A stretch of 64,000 nt of DNA from Avibacterium volantium_A (GTDB lineage: Bacteria > Pseudomonadota > Gammaproteobacteria > Enterobacterales > Pasteurellaceae). The notes beneath the pieces are model-generated. The model did no database searches. It had not been told where the DNA came from and saw only the letters and a list, made by a program, of their open reading frames with translations. The stretch spans positions 1 through 64,000 of the forward strand of contig NZ_JBMMGT010000003.1 of NCBI RefSeq assembly GCF_049366555.1, given 5' to 3'. Below, in pieces: positions 43,574 through 52,561 of the stretch. Each line of letters opens with the position of its first letter. Positions within the stretch are counted from its first letter, which is position 1. A program made the position numbers and the translations under genes.

Positions 43574-44737
43574 ATGGCATTAGATTTATCCGAGATTCGA
43601 CAACAAATCACCCAAATTGACCGCAGTTTATTAAAACTGCTTTCGGAGCGTCATCGTTTGGCTTATGATGTGGTGCGTAGCAAGGAAATCACACAAAAAG
43701 CCTTGCGTGATGTTGAGCGTGAACAGCAGTTATTACAAGAACTTATTCAATATTCTGAAAATGAAAATTATCAGCTTGATCCACAATATATCACGCAAAT
43801 TTTCCAGAAAATTATTGAAGATTCTGTGCTGACTCAGCAAGCCTATTTGCAAAAGAAACTCAATGAACAGCGTGAGCAAAATAGCCATATTGCTTTCTTA
43901 GGCAAACGCGGATCTTATTCTCATCTTGCGGCACGCAGTTATGCAACCCGTTATCAAAAACCGTTCATTGAGCTGAGTTGCAGTTCTTTCGAGCAAGTGT
44001 TTGAAAAAGTGCAAAATGGCGAGGCGGATTACGGCATTTTGCCGCTGGAAAACACGACTTCAGGTTCAATTAATGAAGTCTATGATTTGTTGCAGCATAC
44101 AGATTTATCGCTCATTGGTGAGTTGGCATACCCGATCAAACATTGTGTACTCGCAACAGAACACAGCGAGTTAAGCCAAATTGATACCCTATACAGCCAT
44201 CCGCAAGTGATCCAGCAATGCAGCCAGTTTATTCGCAGCCTTGATCGTGTACATATCGAATATTGCGAAAGTAGCTCACACGCAATGCAGTTAGTGGCAA
44301 GCCTGAATAAGCCGAACATCGCCGCACTAGGCAATGAAGATGGCGGGCATTTGTACGGGTTACGCGTGTTGAAAACGAATATTGCCAATCAAGAAAACAA
44401 CATTACTCGGTTTATTGTGATTGCCAAAGAACCTGTGGTGGTATCGCCGCAAATTCACACTAAAACCCTGCTATTGATGACGACAAATAAACGCCAAGCA
44501 GGCTCACTGGTGGACGCCTTATTGGTGTTCAAAAAGCACAATATTAATATGACGAAACTGGAATCCCGCCCGATTTATGGTCAGCCGTGGGACGAAATGT
44601 TCTATCTTGAAATTGATGCCAATATCAATAACCCAGAGGTGCAACAAGCATTGGAAGAATTACAAGAACATAGCAACTACCTAAAAATTCTCGGCTGCTA
44701 TCCAAGTGAGATTGTCAAGCCTGTGGAAGTTGTTTAG
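43574..44737 (+). CDS. pheA: Bifunctional chorismate mutase/prephenate dehydratase PheA
   Basis: Makes phenylpyruvate from chorismate in phenylalanine synthesis. The 387-residue protein has an N-terminal chorismate mutase helix bundle (about 1-90, LSEIRQQITQIDRSLLKLLSERH), a prephenate dehydratase domain (about 105-285, with ILPLENTTSGSINEVYDLL) and a C-terminal ACT domain (about 300-380) with the feedback motif ESRP. No leader peptide with a Phe run was seen upstream. Confidence 0.97.
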   Translation: MALDLSEIRQQITQIDRSLLKLLSERHRLAYDVVRSKEITQKALRDVEREQQLLQELIQYSENENYQLDPQYITQIFQKIIEDSVLTQQAYLQKKLNEQREQNSHIAFLGKRGSYSHLAARSYATRYQKPFIELSCSSFEQVFEKVQNGEADYGILPLENTTSGSINEVYDLLQHTDLSLIGELAYPIKHCVLATEHSELSQIDTLYSHPQVIQQCSQFIRSLDRVHIEYCESSSHAMQLVASLNKPNIAALGNEDGGHLYGLRVLKTNIANQENNITRFIVIAKEPVVVSPQIHTKTLLLMTTNKRQAGSLVDALLVFKKHNINMTKLESRPIYGQPWDEMFYLEIDANINNPEVQQALEELQEHSNYLKILGCYPSEIVKPVEVV

Positions 44738-44750
44738 AAGAAATAAGAAA

Positions 44751-44783
44751 AAACTGCGTAATGAAATATTACGCAGTTTTTTA
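44751..44783. terminator. Bidirectional terminator between pheA and purA
   Basis: AAACTGCGTAAT/ATTACGCAGTTT (44751-44762 and 44768-44779), followed by TTTATAT on plus and preceded by A-rich DNA that gives T on minus. It serves the convergent pheA and purA. Confidence 0.85.
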
Positions 44784-44794
44784 TATGTGATCCA

Positions 44795-46090
44795 TTATGC
44801 AAACGGATCGCGTAAAATCATTGTTTCAACACGGTCTGGGCCAGTTGAAAGAATATCCACCGGTACACCCGTTACTTCTTCAATCCGTTTAATGTACTTG
44901 CGCGTGTTTTCTGGCAATTTATTCACATCGGTTACGCCAAAAGTGCTTTCTTTCCAACCAGGGAGGGTTTCATAAATAGGCTCAACACCTTCCCAATCTT
45001 TTGCCGCGAGCGGAGCAAATTCAGCGATTTCACCATTTGGCATTTTGTAACCAACACAGATTTTGATTTCATCAAAACCATCTAGCACATCAAGTTTAGT
45101 CATACAAAAACCTGAAATGGAATTCACTTGAATGGCACGGCGCATTGCCACGGCATCAAACCAACCACAACGGCGTGGACGGCCAGTTACTGCGCCAAAT
45201 TCATTCCCTTTGCGTGCAATTTCAGCGCCCACCTCATCAAATAATTCTGTTGCAAATGGGCCACCACCAACACGGGTGCAATAGGCTTTGATAATCCCTA
45301 ACACATAATCAATATGGCGTGGGCCAAAGCCAGAGCCTGTGGAAACCCCGCCAGCCGTAGTATTTGAGCTGGTTACATAAGGGTAGGTGCCTTGGTCAAT
45401 ATCAAGCATTGTACCTTGTGCGCCTTCAAACAGAATGTTATCGCCATTTTTGCGCGCTACATCAAGAATTACGCTAACATCAGCAACCATTCCAGTAATA
45501 ATTGGCGCAACTTCTTTGATTGCAGCTAAGGTTTTTTGGTAATCAACTGGCTCAACTTTATAATAATGTTCAAGTTGGAAGTTGTAGTAATCTAAAATAT
45601 TTTTGAGCTTTTCAGCGAAACTTTCAAGATCGAAAAGATCGCCAACACGCAATCCACGGCGTGCCACTTTATCTTCATAGGCAGGGCCAATACCACGGCC
45701 GGTTGTGCCAATGGCTTTTTTCCCCAATGCAGCTTCACGGGCGTGATCCATTGCAACGTGATAAGGCAAAATTAGCGGACAGGCTTCTGAAATTAGCAAG
45801 CGATCGCGCACATTAATGCCACGCCCTTCTAATTCGCCCATTTCTTGCATTAAGGCTTCTGGTGAAAGCACCACACCATTACCGATTAAACAGGTTACGT
45901 TTTCACGCAAAATACCCGATGGAATCAGACGTAACACGGTTTTTTCACCGTTAATAATCAGGGTATGCCCTGCATTGTGTCCGCCTTGATAACGCACTAC
46001 ATATTTTACGCGATCCGTTAATAGATCAACGATTTTCCCCTTACCTTCATCGCCCCATTGAGCGCCTAAGATAACAACACTTTTTCCCAT
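44795..46090 (-). CDS. purA: Adenylosuccinate synthetase
   Basis: Joins IMP and aspartate with GTP in the first step from IMP to AMP. The 431-residue protein opens with VVILGAQWGDEGKGKIVDLL, the GTP-binding and catalytic segment, and contains the GTTGRGIGPAYEDK and GAQGTMLDIDQGTYPYVTSS blocks. Length is normal. No PurR operator was recognised upstream. Confidence 0.97.
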   Translation of the reverse strand: MGKSVVILGAQWGDEGKGKIVDLLTDRVKYVVRYQGGHNAGHTLIINGEKTVLRLIPSGILRENVTCLIGNGVVLSPEALMQEMGELEGRGINVRDRLLISEACPLILPYHVAMDHAREAALGKKAIGTTGRGIGPAYEDKVARRGLRVGDLFDLESFAEKLKNILDYYNFQLEHYYKVEPVDYQKTLAAIKEVAPIITGMVADVSVILDVARKNGDNILFEGAQGTMLDIDQGTYPYVTSSNTTAGGVSTGSGFGPRHIDYVLGIIKAYCTRVGGGPFATELFDEVGAEIARKGNEFGAVTGRPRRCGWFDAVAMRRAIQVNSISGFCMTKLDVLDGFDEIKICVGYKMPNGEIAEFAPLAAKDWEGVEPIYETLPGWKESTFGVTDVNKLPENTRKYIKRIEEVTGVPVDILSTGPDRVETMILRDPFA

Positions 46091-46332
46091 AGATTCCGCC
46101 TTGTATGCTGAGTTGTAATGAATGAAGAAACAGTGGGTTACTTTACTATTTTATGTGTGTAATCTCAATGGAAAATCTATTTTTCTTTTTGATCTTCCTC
46201 ATTGAAAGTGCGGTTAAAAATGGGGAATTTTTTGTGATCTCGCACAGAAAATCAGATTTAATAAATTGAAAATTTTCGTAGGCTATGCTTTAATTCAGGC
46301 ACTTCCCAAATAATCGTATTAAGGTTTAATCG

Positions 46333-47349
46333 ATGTATTCAGGTTTTCTTATCGGCCTATTGTTTGGCTTTTTGTTACAACGTGGGCAATTCTGTTTTGT
46401 GTCTGGCTTTCGGACGCTTTATACACAAAAAAATATCCGTTTTTTGACCGCACTTTTTATTGCCATATCGATTCAATCTGTGGGATTTTTTACCCTTGTG
46501 CAGTTTAATCTCATCACTATTCCTACAAGCCAGTTGCCTATTTTCGCCACGCTGTTAGGGGGATTGTTGTTTGGTATCGGAATGAGTTTGGCGAATTGCT
46601 GTGGTAGCGGTGCGTGGTTTCGTAGTGCTGAAGGGGCAGTGGGGAGTTATTTGGCGTTGCTGAGTTTTGCCCTTACAATGGCGGCCACGCAATCGGGAAT
46701 TTTAAAATATCAAATTAATGCCCTGTTAGAAAATCCTATCTCGTTGGATAATATTTATCTCACCTTCAATCTTTCCCCTTGGATTTGCGTGATTTTGCTA
46801 ATTTTTATTACTGCACTTTTGCTTTATTACTATATCAAACACCCGCGTTATCAATTTCCGCAAGAGCCTAGTGCCGCGTTGATTTTGCCTAAAATTTTTG
46901 CCCGCACTTGGCACCCTTTTATCACCGCCGTTGCTATCGGATTGTTAGGCATTGTGGCGTGGTGGTTGAGTGCAAAAACAGGGCGAAATTTTGGTTTTGG
47001 CATTTCTGTGCCTTCTGCTAATGTGGTGCAATATGTGGTAACAGGGCAGCAGCGTTACTGGAACTGGGGAACGCTTTTTGTGCTAGGCATTCCAGTGGGG
47101 GCGTTGCTAAGCGCTAAATTAGCAGGCGAATTGCATTGGCGTTTTCCTGAGCCAAAAGGCGTGCTGCAACGGATTTTGGGCGGTGTCGTAATGGGCATTG
47201 GCGCCGCTTTAGCAGGTGGTTGTACCGTAACCAATGCGTTAGTTTCCACCGCCTATTTTTCTTGGCAAGGCTGGCTGGCAACTTTGATGATTATGCTGGG
47301 TTGTTGGCTCACTTCTGCTGTTATCAAGCCCACAAAATGTGGCGTTTAA
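46333..47349 (+). CDS. YeeE/YedE (TsuA-like) thiosulfate/sulfur permease
   Basis: A 338-residue inner-membrane protein with about nine to ten membrane segments. It has the repeated glycine-cysteine motifs of the YeeE/YedE (DUF395) family: QRGQFCF with Cys21, GIGMSLANCCGSGAW with Cys89/90, and GIGAALAGGCTVTNAL with Cys297. In TsuA these cysteines relay thiosulfate through the membrane. The following gene, 21 bp on, encodes a periplasmic rhodanese lipoprotein, supporting a sulfur-uptake role. Substrate (thiosulfate or another sulfane) is inferred. Confidence 0.88.
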   Translation: MYSGFLIGLLFGFLLQRGQFCFVSGFRTLYTQKNIRFLTALFIAISIQSVGFFTLVQFNLITIPTSQLPIFATLLGGLLFGIGMSLANCCGSGAWFRSAEGAVGSYLALLSFALTMAATQSGILKYQINALLENPISLDNIYLTFNLSPWICVILLIFITALLLYYYIKHPRYQFPQEPSAALILPKIFARTWHPFITAVAIGLLGIVAWWLSAKTGRNFGFGISVPSANVVQYVVTGQQRYWNWGTLFVLGIPVGALLSAKLAGELHWRFPEPKGVLQRILGGVVMGIGAALAGGCTVTNALVSTAYFSWQGWLATLMIMLGCWLTSAVIKPTKCGV

Positions 47350-47370
47350 CTCTAATCAAAAGGAAATCTT

Positions 47371-48747
47371 ATGAAAATGAAACCCATCTTATTGGCGGTC
47401 GCTGTGAGCGTGGCGTTGTCTGCTTGTGATGATCGCACGGTGAAAGTGATTGATACCCCTGAATTGCTCAAGCAGCTTGAGAATCCTGATTTTGTTATTG
47501 TGGATACAAGGCAAGACAGTTTATATAACGGTTTCAAAGATAAAAACGCCACAAGGGGCGGACACATCAAAGGGGCAGTGCAATTTAGCTGTGATTGGAT
47601 TGGCAATATTCAACCTGAAAAATTTGAATCCTTTGCCGCAGGGAAGGGGATTACCAAAGAAAAAAATCTGGTTTTTTATGATAGCAATGTCGACAATTTA
47701 GATTGCGTTACCGCCGAGTTCGCCGCAAAAGGCTACAAAGTTCATCGTTTTAACGATTTTATTAGCTATGCCAATGCGGATTATCCGTTAGAATCCTTTG
47801 CGAATTTCCAATATAGCGTTTCGCCACAATGGGTGAATGCAGCATTAAAAGGCGAAAAACCAGAAACCTTAACCAATGACAAGGTAATGCTGTTTGAAGT
47901 GTCTTGGGGCAGTTTGGAAAATGCTAAATCTTACACCCAGCATATTGTGGGCGCTTATCATTTTAATACGGATTGGGTGGAAAACGATCCCGTATGGAAT
48001 TTGTCTTCCCCTGACGTGATTGAGCAGAACTTGCTAAAAAATGGCATCACAAAAGACAAAACAGTGATTTTATATTCCGACAACCAGCTCGCCGCATACC
48101 GTATTTTCTGGGCGTTGAAATGGGCTGGCGTGGAAGATGTTCGCGTGCTAAACGGCAATCTTGGCACTTGGGTGGACGCAGGTTTACCAACGGAAACGCT
48201 GGTCAATATTCCGCAGCCTGAACGTCAATTTGGCACAAAAATTCCTGCCAATCCACACATTGATATTGCCACGCCGCAGCAGGTTATCGATGCGCAAAAA
48301 CAAGGCTTAAAACTGATCAGTAACCGAGCGTGGGACGAATACACTGGCAAGATCAGCGGCTATGATTATATCCCCGGCAAAGGCGAACCGCAGGGCGCAA
48401 TTTGGGGCTTTGCTGGCACGGATTCTTCCAACTTAGCGGATTATTACGATCCAGATAACACCTTGCGCAACCCAAATGAAATCTTTGCCTTATGGCAAAC
48501 GCAAGGCATTCACAAAGGGGATAAATTAGCGTTTTATTGTGGCACGGGCTGGCGTGCAGGCGTTTCTTGGTTTATCACCCAGCTGGCAGGTTGGCAAGAT
48601 ACGGCAATTTATGACGGCGGTTGGAATGCGTGGCAAATGGACAGCAAATACCCTGTACAAAAAGGCGCACCCAATAACCAAAGCAAGCCAGATAGCCAAA
48701 ATGATTTCGGCAAAGTGATGAAGAAAGGGAATTCTTGCAAAAGCTAG
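47371..48747 (+). CDS. Triple-rhodanese lipoprotein sulfurtransferase
   Basis: A 458-residue lipoprotein: signal peptide with lipobox LSAC, Cys19 lipidated, followed by Asp20-Asp21. Asp at +2 is the inner-membrane retention signal in E. coli. Three rhodanese-like domains follow, at about 25-145, 150-285 and 295-440. The active loops of the first two lack cysteine (YDSNVDN and YSDNQLAA), while the third has YCGTGWRAG, a complete catalytic loop. It lies directly behind the YeeE/YedE permease, so it may hand sulfane sulfur to, or generate substrate for, that channel. The two cysteine-free domains may be structural. Confidence 0.88.
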   Translation: MKMKPILLAVAVSVALSACDDRTVKVIDTPELLKQLENPDFVIVDTRQDSLYNGFKDKNATRGGHIKGAVQFSCDWIGNIQPEKFESFAAGKGITKEKNLVFYDSNVDNLDCVTAEFAAKGYKVHRFNDFISYANADYPLESFANFQYSVSPQWVNAALKGEKPETLTNDKVMLFEVSWGSLENAKSYTQHIVGAYHFNTDWVENDPVWNLSSPDVIEQNLLKNGITKDKTVILYSDNQLAAYRIFWALKWAGVEDVRVLNGNLGTWVDAGLPTETLVNIPQPERQFGTKIPANPHIDIATPQQVIDAQKQGLKLISNRAWDEYTGKISGYDYIPGKGEPQGAIWGFAGTDSSNLADYYDPDNTLRNPNEIFALWQTQGIHKGDKLAFYCGTGWRAGVSWFITQLAGWQDTAIYDGGWNAWQMDSKYPVQKGAPNNQSKPDSQNDFGKVMKKGNSCKS

Positions 48748-48756
48748 TAAAATAAA

Positions 48757-48785
48757 AAGGTTCAAAGTTTTAAACTTTGAACCTT
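48757..48785. terminator. Palindromic terminator between the rhodanese gene and grcA
   Basis: AAGGTTCAAAGTTT/AAACTTTGAACCTT (48757-48770 and 48772-48785), a nearly uninterrupted 29-base palindrome between convergent genes. The minus strand continues TTTTATT, so it best serves grcA. Confidence 0.7.
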
Positions 48786-48807
48786 GGTCATTATAAGAGA
48801 TAATTTA

Positions 48808-49191
48808 TTATAAACTTTCAGTGAAAGTACGAGTGATTACATCACGTTGTTGTTCCGGGGTTAATGAGTTGAAACGTACTGCATAACCAGAAACACGGAT
48901 AGTTAATTGTGGATATTTTTCAGGGTTTTTCACCGCGTCTTCTAAAGTTTCACGGCGTAAAACGTTTACGTTTAAGTGCTGACCACCTTCCACTTTTACT
49001 GTTGGGGCAACATTTACTGGTAATTCACGATATTCGATTTGACCAAGTTCGCTTACTGCTACGATTTGATCTTCTGCGAAATCACCTTTTGCACATAAAC
49101 AACGTGCTTCACCTTTTTCACTGTCTAATAACCAAAATGAATTCAATAAGTTATCATTTGCAGCCTGAGTGATTTGGATACCTTTAATCAT
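48808..49191 (-). CDS. grcA: Autonomous glycyl radical cofactor GrcA
   Basis: Small glycyl-radical protein that replaces the oxygen-damaged C-terminus of pyruvate formate-lyase. The 127-residue protein ends with the PFL-like segment LTIRVSGYAVRFNSLTPEQQ; Gly102 carries the radical, the same number as in E. coli YfiD. FNR-like sites upstream fit anaerobic/microaerobic induction. Confidence 0.96.
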   Translation of the reverse strand: MIKGIQITQAANDNLLNSFWLLDSEKGEARCLCAKGDFAEDQIVAVSELGQIEYRELPVNVAPTVKVEGGQHLNVNVLRRETLEDAVKNPEKYPQLTIRVSGYAVRFNSLTPEQQRDVITRTFTESL

Positions 49192-49269
49192 AAGAACTCC
49201 TAAATTTGTTTGTTAATTAATCATAAGTTGGTAGGAATTTTATCAAAAAATTTGACCAATTCAATTATT

Positions 49270-49326
49270 TTGATATGGATCAGATTGAATTTATCAAACA
49301 AAAATAGCGAAATTGATACATATCAA
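49270..49326 (-). promoter_or_regulatory. Two FNR-like sites upstream of grcA
   Basis: TTGATACATATCAA (49313-49326) is a perfect match to TTGAT-N4-ATCAA, and TTGATATGGATCAG (49270-49283) has one mismatch. They are about 80 and 120 bp upstream of grcA. E. coli yfiD also has tandem FNR sites. The first could also influence the divergent ung, whose start is 147 bp away. Confidence 0.75.
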
Positions 49327-49472
49327 AAATAAAATAAATTCATCATCTTAAATTTAACAATTGTTTAACATTTTTATAAAGATTGGTTAAACATTAAATT
49401 GGAATAGAGGCTGTTAATTTGAGGTGAGGTTATTTATAATCTTAGCCTAGGTTTAACGCTGAGGAAAACAAA

Positions 49473-50141
49473 ATGAAAACGTGGAAAGATGTGATTGGTG
49501 GCGAGAAAAGCCAGCCCTATTTTCAGCAAATCTTACAGCAAGTCCAGCGTGAAAAAGCGGCAGGCAAAATTGTCTATCCGCCGAGCAATGAGATTTTCAA
49601 TGCCTTCAAATTAACCGAGTTTGATCAAGTGAAAGTGGTGATTTTAGGGCAAGATCCTTACCACGGGCCAAACCAAGCGCACGGTTTATCTTTTTCGGTG
49701 AAACCCGGTATTGCGCCGCCACCTTCGTTAGTCAATATTTATAAAGAATTAGCCAATGATGTGGGCTTTCAAATTCCTCAGCACGGTTATTTAGTGAGCT
49801 GGGCAGAACAAGGCGTGCTGCTGTTAAATACGGTTTTAACCGTGGAACAAGGCAAAGCCCATTCCCATTCAAACTTTGGTTGGGAAACTTTTACCGATCG
49901 GGTGATTTCCGCCTTAAATGAACAACGCGAAAATCTTGTTTTTCTCTTATGGGGCAGCCACGCGCAGAAAAAAGGGCAATTTATTGACAGGCAAAAACAT
50001 TGCGTGCTAACTGCGCCGCACCCTTCACCCTTATCGGCACATCGCGGATTTCTCGGTTGTAAGCATTTTTCGCAAACGAACGCTTATTTACAACAGCATC
50101 AATTAGCGCCGATAGAATGGCAACTGCCCTTAACGCTTTAA
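49473..50141 (+). CDS. ung: Uracil-DNA glycosylase
   Basis: Removes uracil from DNA in base-excision repair. The 222-residue protein has the catalytic water-activating loop GQDPYHGPNQAHGLSFSV near residue 61 and the DNA-intercalation loop HPSPLSAHRGF near 187. Family 1 UNG, normal length. It heads a plus-strand run with yaaA. Confidence 0.97.
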   Translation: MKTWKDVIGGEKSQPYFQQILQQVQREKAAGKIVYPPSNEIFNAFKLTEFDQVKVVILGQDPYHGPNQAHGLSFSVKPGIAPPPSLVNIYKELANDVGFQIPQHGYLVSWAEQGVLLLNTVLTVEQGKAHSHSNFGWETFTDRVISALNEQRENLVFLLWGSHAQKKGQFIDRQKHCVLTAPHPSPLSAHRGFLGCKHFSQTNAYLQQHQLAPIEWQLPLTL

Positions 50142-50162
50142 AGAATTTATAAGGATTTCATT

Positions 50163-50939
50163 ATGTTAGCAATTATCTCTCCCGCCAAAACCCTTGATTT
50201 TGAAAGCGCGGTGGAAAAATTTGACGTTTCTCAGCCTGATTTAACGGAATATAGCGAGCAGCTGATTGAGATTTGTCGTCAGCTTGCGCCACACGATGTC
50301 GCCTCTTTAATGTCCATTAGCGATAAATTAGCCGCATTAAATGTGGCGCGTTTTGCTGAGTGGAATCAGGATCACAATGAACAAAACGCGCGCCCTGCGA
50401 TTTTTGCATTCAAAGGCGATGTTTACACGGGCTTAGATGCAGCGCATTTATCCCGTGATGATATTTTATTCGCCCAGCAGCACTTGAGAATGTTGTCGGG
50501 CTTATATGGTTTGCTACGTCCTTTGGATTTAATGCAGCCTTATCGTTTAGAAATGGGAACAAAATTAGCCAACCCGAAAGGCAAGGATTTGTATCATTTT
50601 TGGGGCAATATTATCACCGCTGCGGTGCAACAAGCTTTGGATCAGCAAGGGGATAATGTGTTGGTCAATCTTGCCTCTGATGAATATTATAAATCCGTTA
50701 AGGAAAGTGAGCTGAAGGCGCATATTGTAAAGCCAGTCTTTTTGGATAATAAAAATGGCAAATATAAAGTGATCAGTTTTTATGCGAAAAAAGCACGTGG
50801 TTTAATGTGTCGCTACATCATTCAAAATCGCCTCACTCAAGTGGAACAATTAAAAGATTTCGATCTCGGTGGCTACTGGTTTGATGCCACTTCATCAACA
50901 GACAAGGAATTCGTGTTTAAACGCGATTTAAGTGAATAA
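50163..50939 (+). CDS. yaaA: Peroxide stress protein YaaA
   Basis: YaaA (DUF328) lowers free iron and DNA damage under peroxide stress in E. coli. The 258-residue protein has the family start MLAIISPAKTLDFES, the FKGDVYTGLDA block and LASDEYYKSV. It lies 21 bp after ung and overlaps an in-frame GTG of the next gene, so the three are likely one transcript. Confidence 0.95.
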   Translation: MLAIISPAKTLDFESAVEKFDVSQPDLTEYSEQLIEICRQLAPHDVASLMSISDKLAALNVARFAEWNQDHNEQNARPAIFAFKGDVYTGLDAAHLSRDDILFAQQHLRMLSGLYGLLRPLDLMQPYRLEMGTKLANPKGKDLYHFWGNIITAAVQQALDQQGDNVLVNLASDEYYKSVKESELKAHIVKPVFLDNKNGKYKVISFYAKKARGLMCRYIIQNRLTQVEQLKDFDLGGYWFDATSSTDKEFVFKRDLSE

Positions 50940-50940
50940 A

Positions 50941-51534
50941 ATGAAACAATGGATTGAAAGAAACCAAAGTGCGGTGCAAAAAATTGCCGTTTTTCTCACC
51001 GCACTTATTTTGACAGCTTGTAGCACTTCACCGCAATTAGCGGTGTCTGAGGTAATTGACCACAGTGGGCAAAGCTATTATCTTGCTTCGCAACAAGATT
51101 TAGGCACTATTGCTCGTTACGTTTATGTACCAAAAGGCGAAACTGCCGAACAGTGGCATAGCGCAATTGAACTATTGCAAGATAGAAATTGGCAGCAGCG
51201 AACCTTGGAGGAGCGCATTGCCTTGCGCAAACGGGTTTATCGAAATACTGGCGTAGAGCATTTTGATATTTATAGTAAAAAAAATGAGCTGTTTGCGTTT
51301 GTAATTTACGATCCGACTGAACAAAATCCTGATTGGCAGGTGAACGTGGCGCGGGGTAAAGAGATTCCATTTTGCGGTTTTGTGCAATATCAATATTCCG
51401 TTAAAATTGCCAAAGATCGCAAATTAATGAATATGAAACACAACCGCGTAATTCGTTATTTGAAGAAATATGTTGTGGATAAAGAAATGCAGAAATTAAA
51501 CAATGGGAATTTCACTTGGGGCTGTAATCCCTAA
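50941..51534 (+). CDS. Unrecognised lipoprotein, 197 residues
   Basis: The N-terminus is a lipoprotein signal: charged MKQWIERNQ, a hydrophobic stretch and lipobox LTAC with Cys about 28, followed by Ser, which predicts outer-membrane sorting. The mature part shows no domain I recognise; it contains YVPKGETAEQWHSAIELLQD and ends TWGCNP, with two cysteines that could form a disulfide. The start at 50941 follows the yaaA stop by one base. An inverted pair of USS writes most of the signal peptide. It is coupled to fieF by a TAATG overlap. Function unknown. Confidence 0.85.
   Translation: MKQWIERNQSAVQKIAVFLTALILTACSTSPQLAVSEVIDHSGQSYYLASQQDLGTIARYVYVPKGETAEQWHSAIELLQDRNWQQRTLEERIALRKRVYRNTGVEHFDIYSKKNELFAFVIYDPTEQNPDWQVNVARGKEIPFCGFVQYQYSVKIAKDRKLMNMKHNRVIRYLKKYVVDKEMQKLNNGNFTWGCNP
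50966..51006. repeat. Inverted USS pair inside the lipoprotein signal peptide
   Basis: AAAGTGCGGTG and CACCGCACTT flank a 20-base spacer in the region coding QSAVQKIAVFLTALILTAC. The two USS code SAV and TAL, small hydrophobic residues tolerated in a signal sequence. Confidence 0.85.
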
Positions 51535-52448
51535 TGCAAGAAGTCTATTCTAAACAGGTGAAACGGGCGGCAAATTGTGCCATTTTCACCGCGTTGCTGT
51601 TAATTTTAATCAAAGGTTTTGCGTGGTGGAAAACGGATTCCGTCAGTATGCTTGCGTCCATTACGGATTCTACGCTGGACTTATTAGCGTCTTTTATGAA
51701 TATGCTGATCTTGCGTTTTGCCCTAATGCCAGCGGATCACAACCATTCTTTTGGGCACGGCAAAGCGGAATCTCTTGCTTCGCTCATTCAAAGTGCGTTT
51801 ATTTCTGGCAGTGCTATCTTTCTTTTATTACAAGGGATTTACCGTTTAACTTCACCGCAGCCGTTAAATCAAACCTATCTCGGCATTATAGTTACGCTGT
51901 TTTCCATTGTGGCAACGTTGCTTCTGGTGCTGTATCAAAGCCATATCATCAAGCAAACCGATAGCCCTGCGATTAAGGCGGATCGCTTGCATTACCAGAC
52001 AGATTTGCTGATGAATATTGCCATTTTATGCTCTTTAGGCTTGAGTTTATGGGGCGTGCTGTGGGCTGATGCAATTTTTGCTATTTTGATTGCCTTATAT
52101 ATTTTATGTAATGCGGCAAAAATGTTTTACGATGCTATTCAGTTATTGCTCGACCAAGCCTTGCCGCCAGAAGAAATTGCGCAAATTGAACAGGTGATTC
52201 AATCGCAGCCGAATATTTTAGGCTTTCACGATTTGCGTACACGCCGTTCAGGGGCAATTCGTTTTATTCAATTTCATTTGGAGCTTGATGATCACCTTTC
52301 TTTTGTAGAGGCGCATCAAATTACCGATCATCTTGAACAGCGTTTACGCCAATGTTTTCCCCGTGTCGATATAGTAATTCATCACGAGCCTACCAGCGTG
52401 GTGCAGATTGAACAAGCTCAAGCTGATAGCTTACAGCCAAATACTTAA
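51534..52448 (+). CDS. fieF: Cation efflux protein FieF
   Basis: Full-length CDF exporter (Fe2+/Zn2+) of the inner membrane. The 304-residue protein has six membrane segments, the metal motif SITDSTLD in helix 2, DRLHYQTDLLMN in helix 5 and a complete cytoplasmic domain with HDLRTRRSG. FieF of E. coli is 300 residues. Its place behind yaaA, an iron-limiting peroxide-stress gene, suggests a joint role in metal control. The start overlaps the preceding stop (TAATG). Confidence 0.93.
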   Translation: MQEVYSKQVKRAANCAIFTALLLILIKGFAWWKTDSVSMLASITDSTLDLLASFMNMLILRFALMPADHNHSFGHGKAESLASLIQSAFISGSAIFLLLQGIYRLTSPQPLNQTYLGIIVTLFSIVATLLLVLYQSHIIKQTDSPAIKADRLHYQTDLLMNIAILCSLGLSLWGVLWADAIFAILIALYILCNAAKMFYDAIQLLLDQALPPEEIAQIEQVIQSQPNILGFHDLRTRRSGAIRFIQFHLELDDHLSFVEAHQITDHLEQRLRQCFPRVDIVIHHEPTSVVQIEQAQADSLQPNT

Positions 52449-52460
52449 CCTAAATCAAAA

Positions 52461-52476
52461 TGTGATAGAATTCACG
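52461..52476 (+). promoter_or_regulatory. CRP-like site upstream of pfkA
   Basis: TGTGATAGAATTCACG matches TGTGA-N6-TCACA with one mismatch, about 85-100 bp before the pfkA start. Regulation by cAMP-CRP is inferred from the motif only. Confidence 0.5.
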
Positions 52477-52561
52477 AAATTTTTCTAGAGCGGATTTCTC
52501 GAATAGTGTAAGCTACGCACAGTTTTTATATTATTAACTTTGAATAAAGGTATTAACGATT

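Noticed and set aside
46228..46250. TGTGATCTCGCACA upstream of the YeeE/YedE permease as a CRP site
   Set aside because: The dyad TGTG-N6-CACA has a spacer two bases shorter than the CRP consensus.
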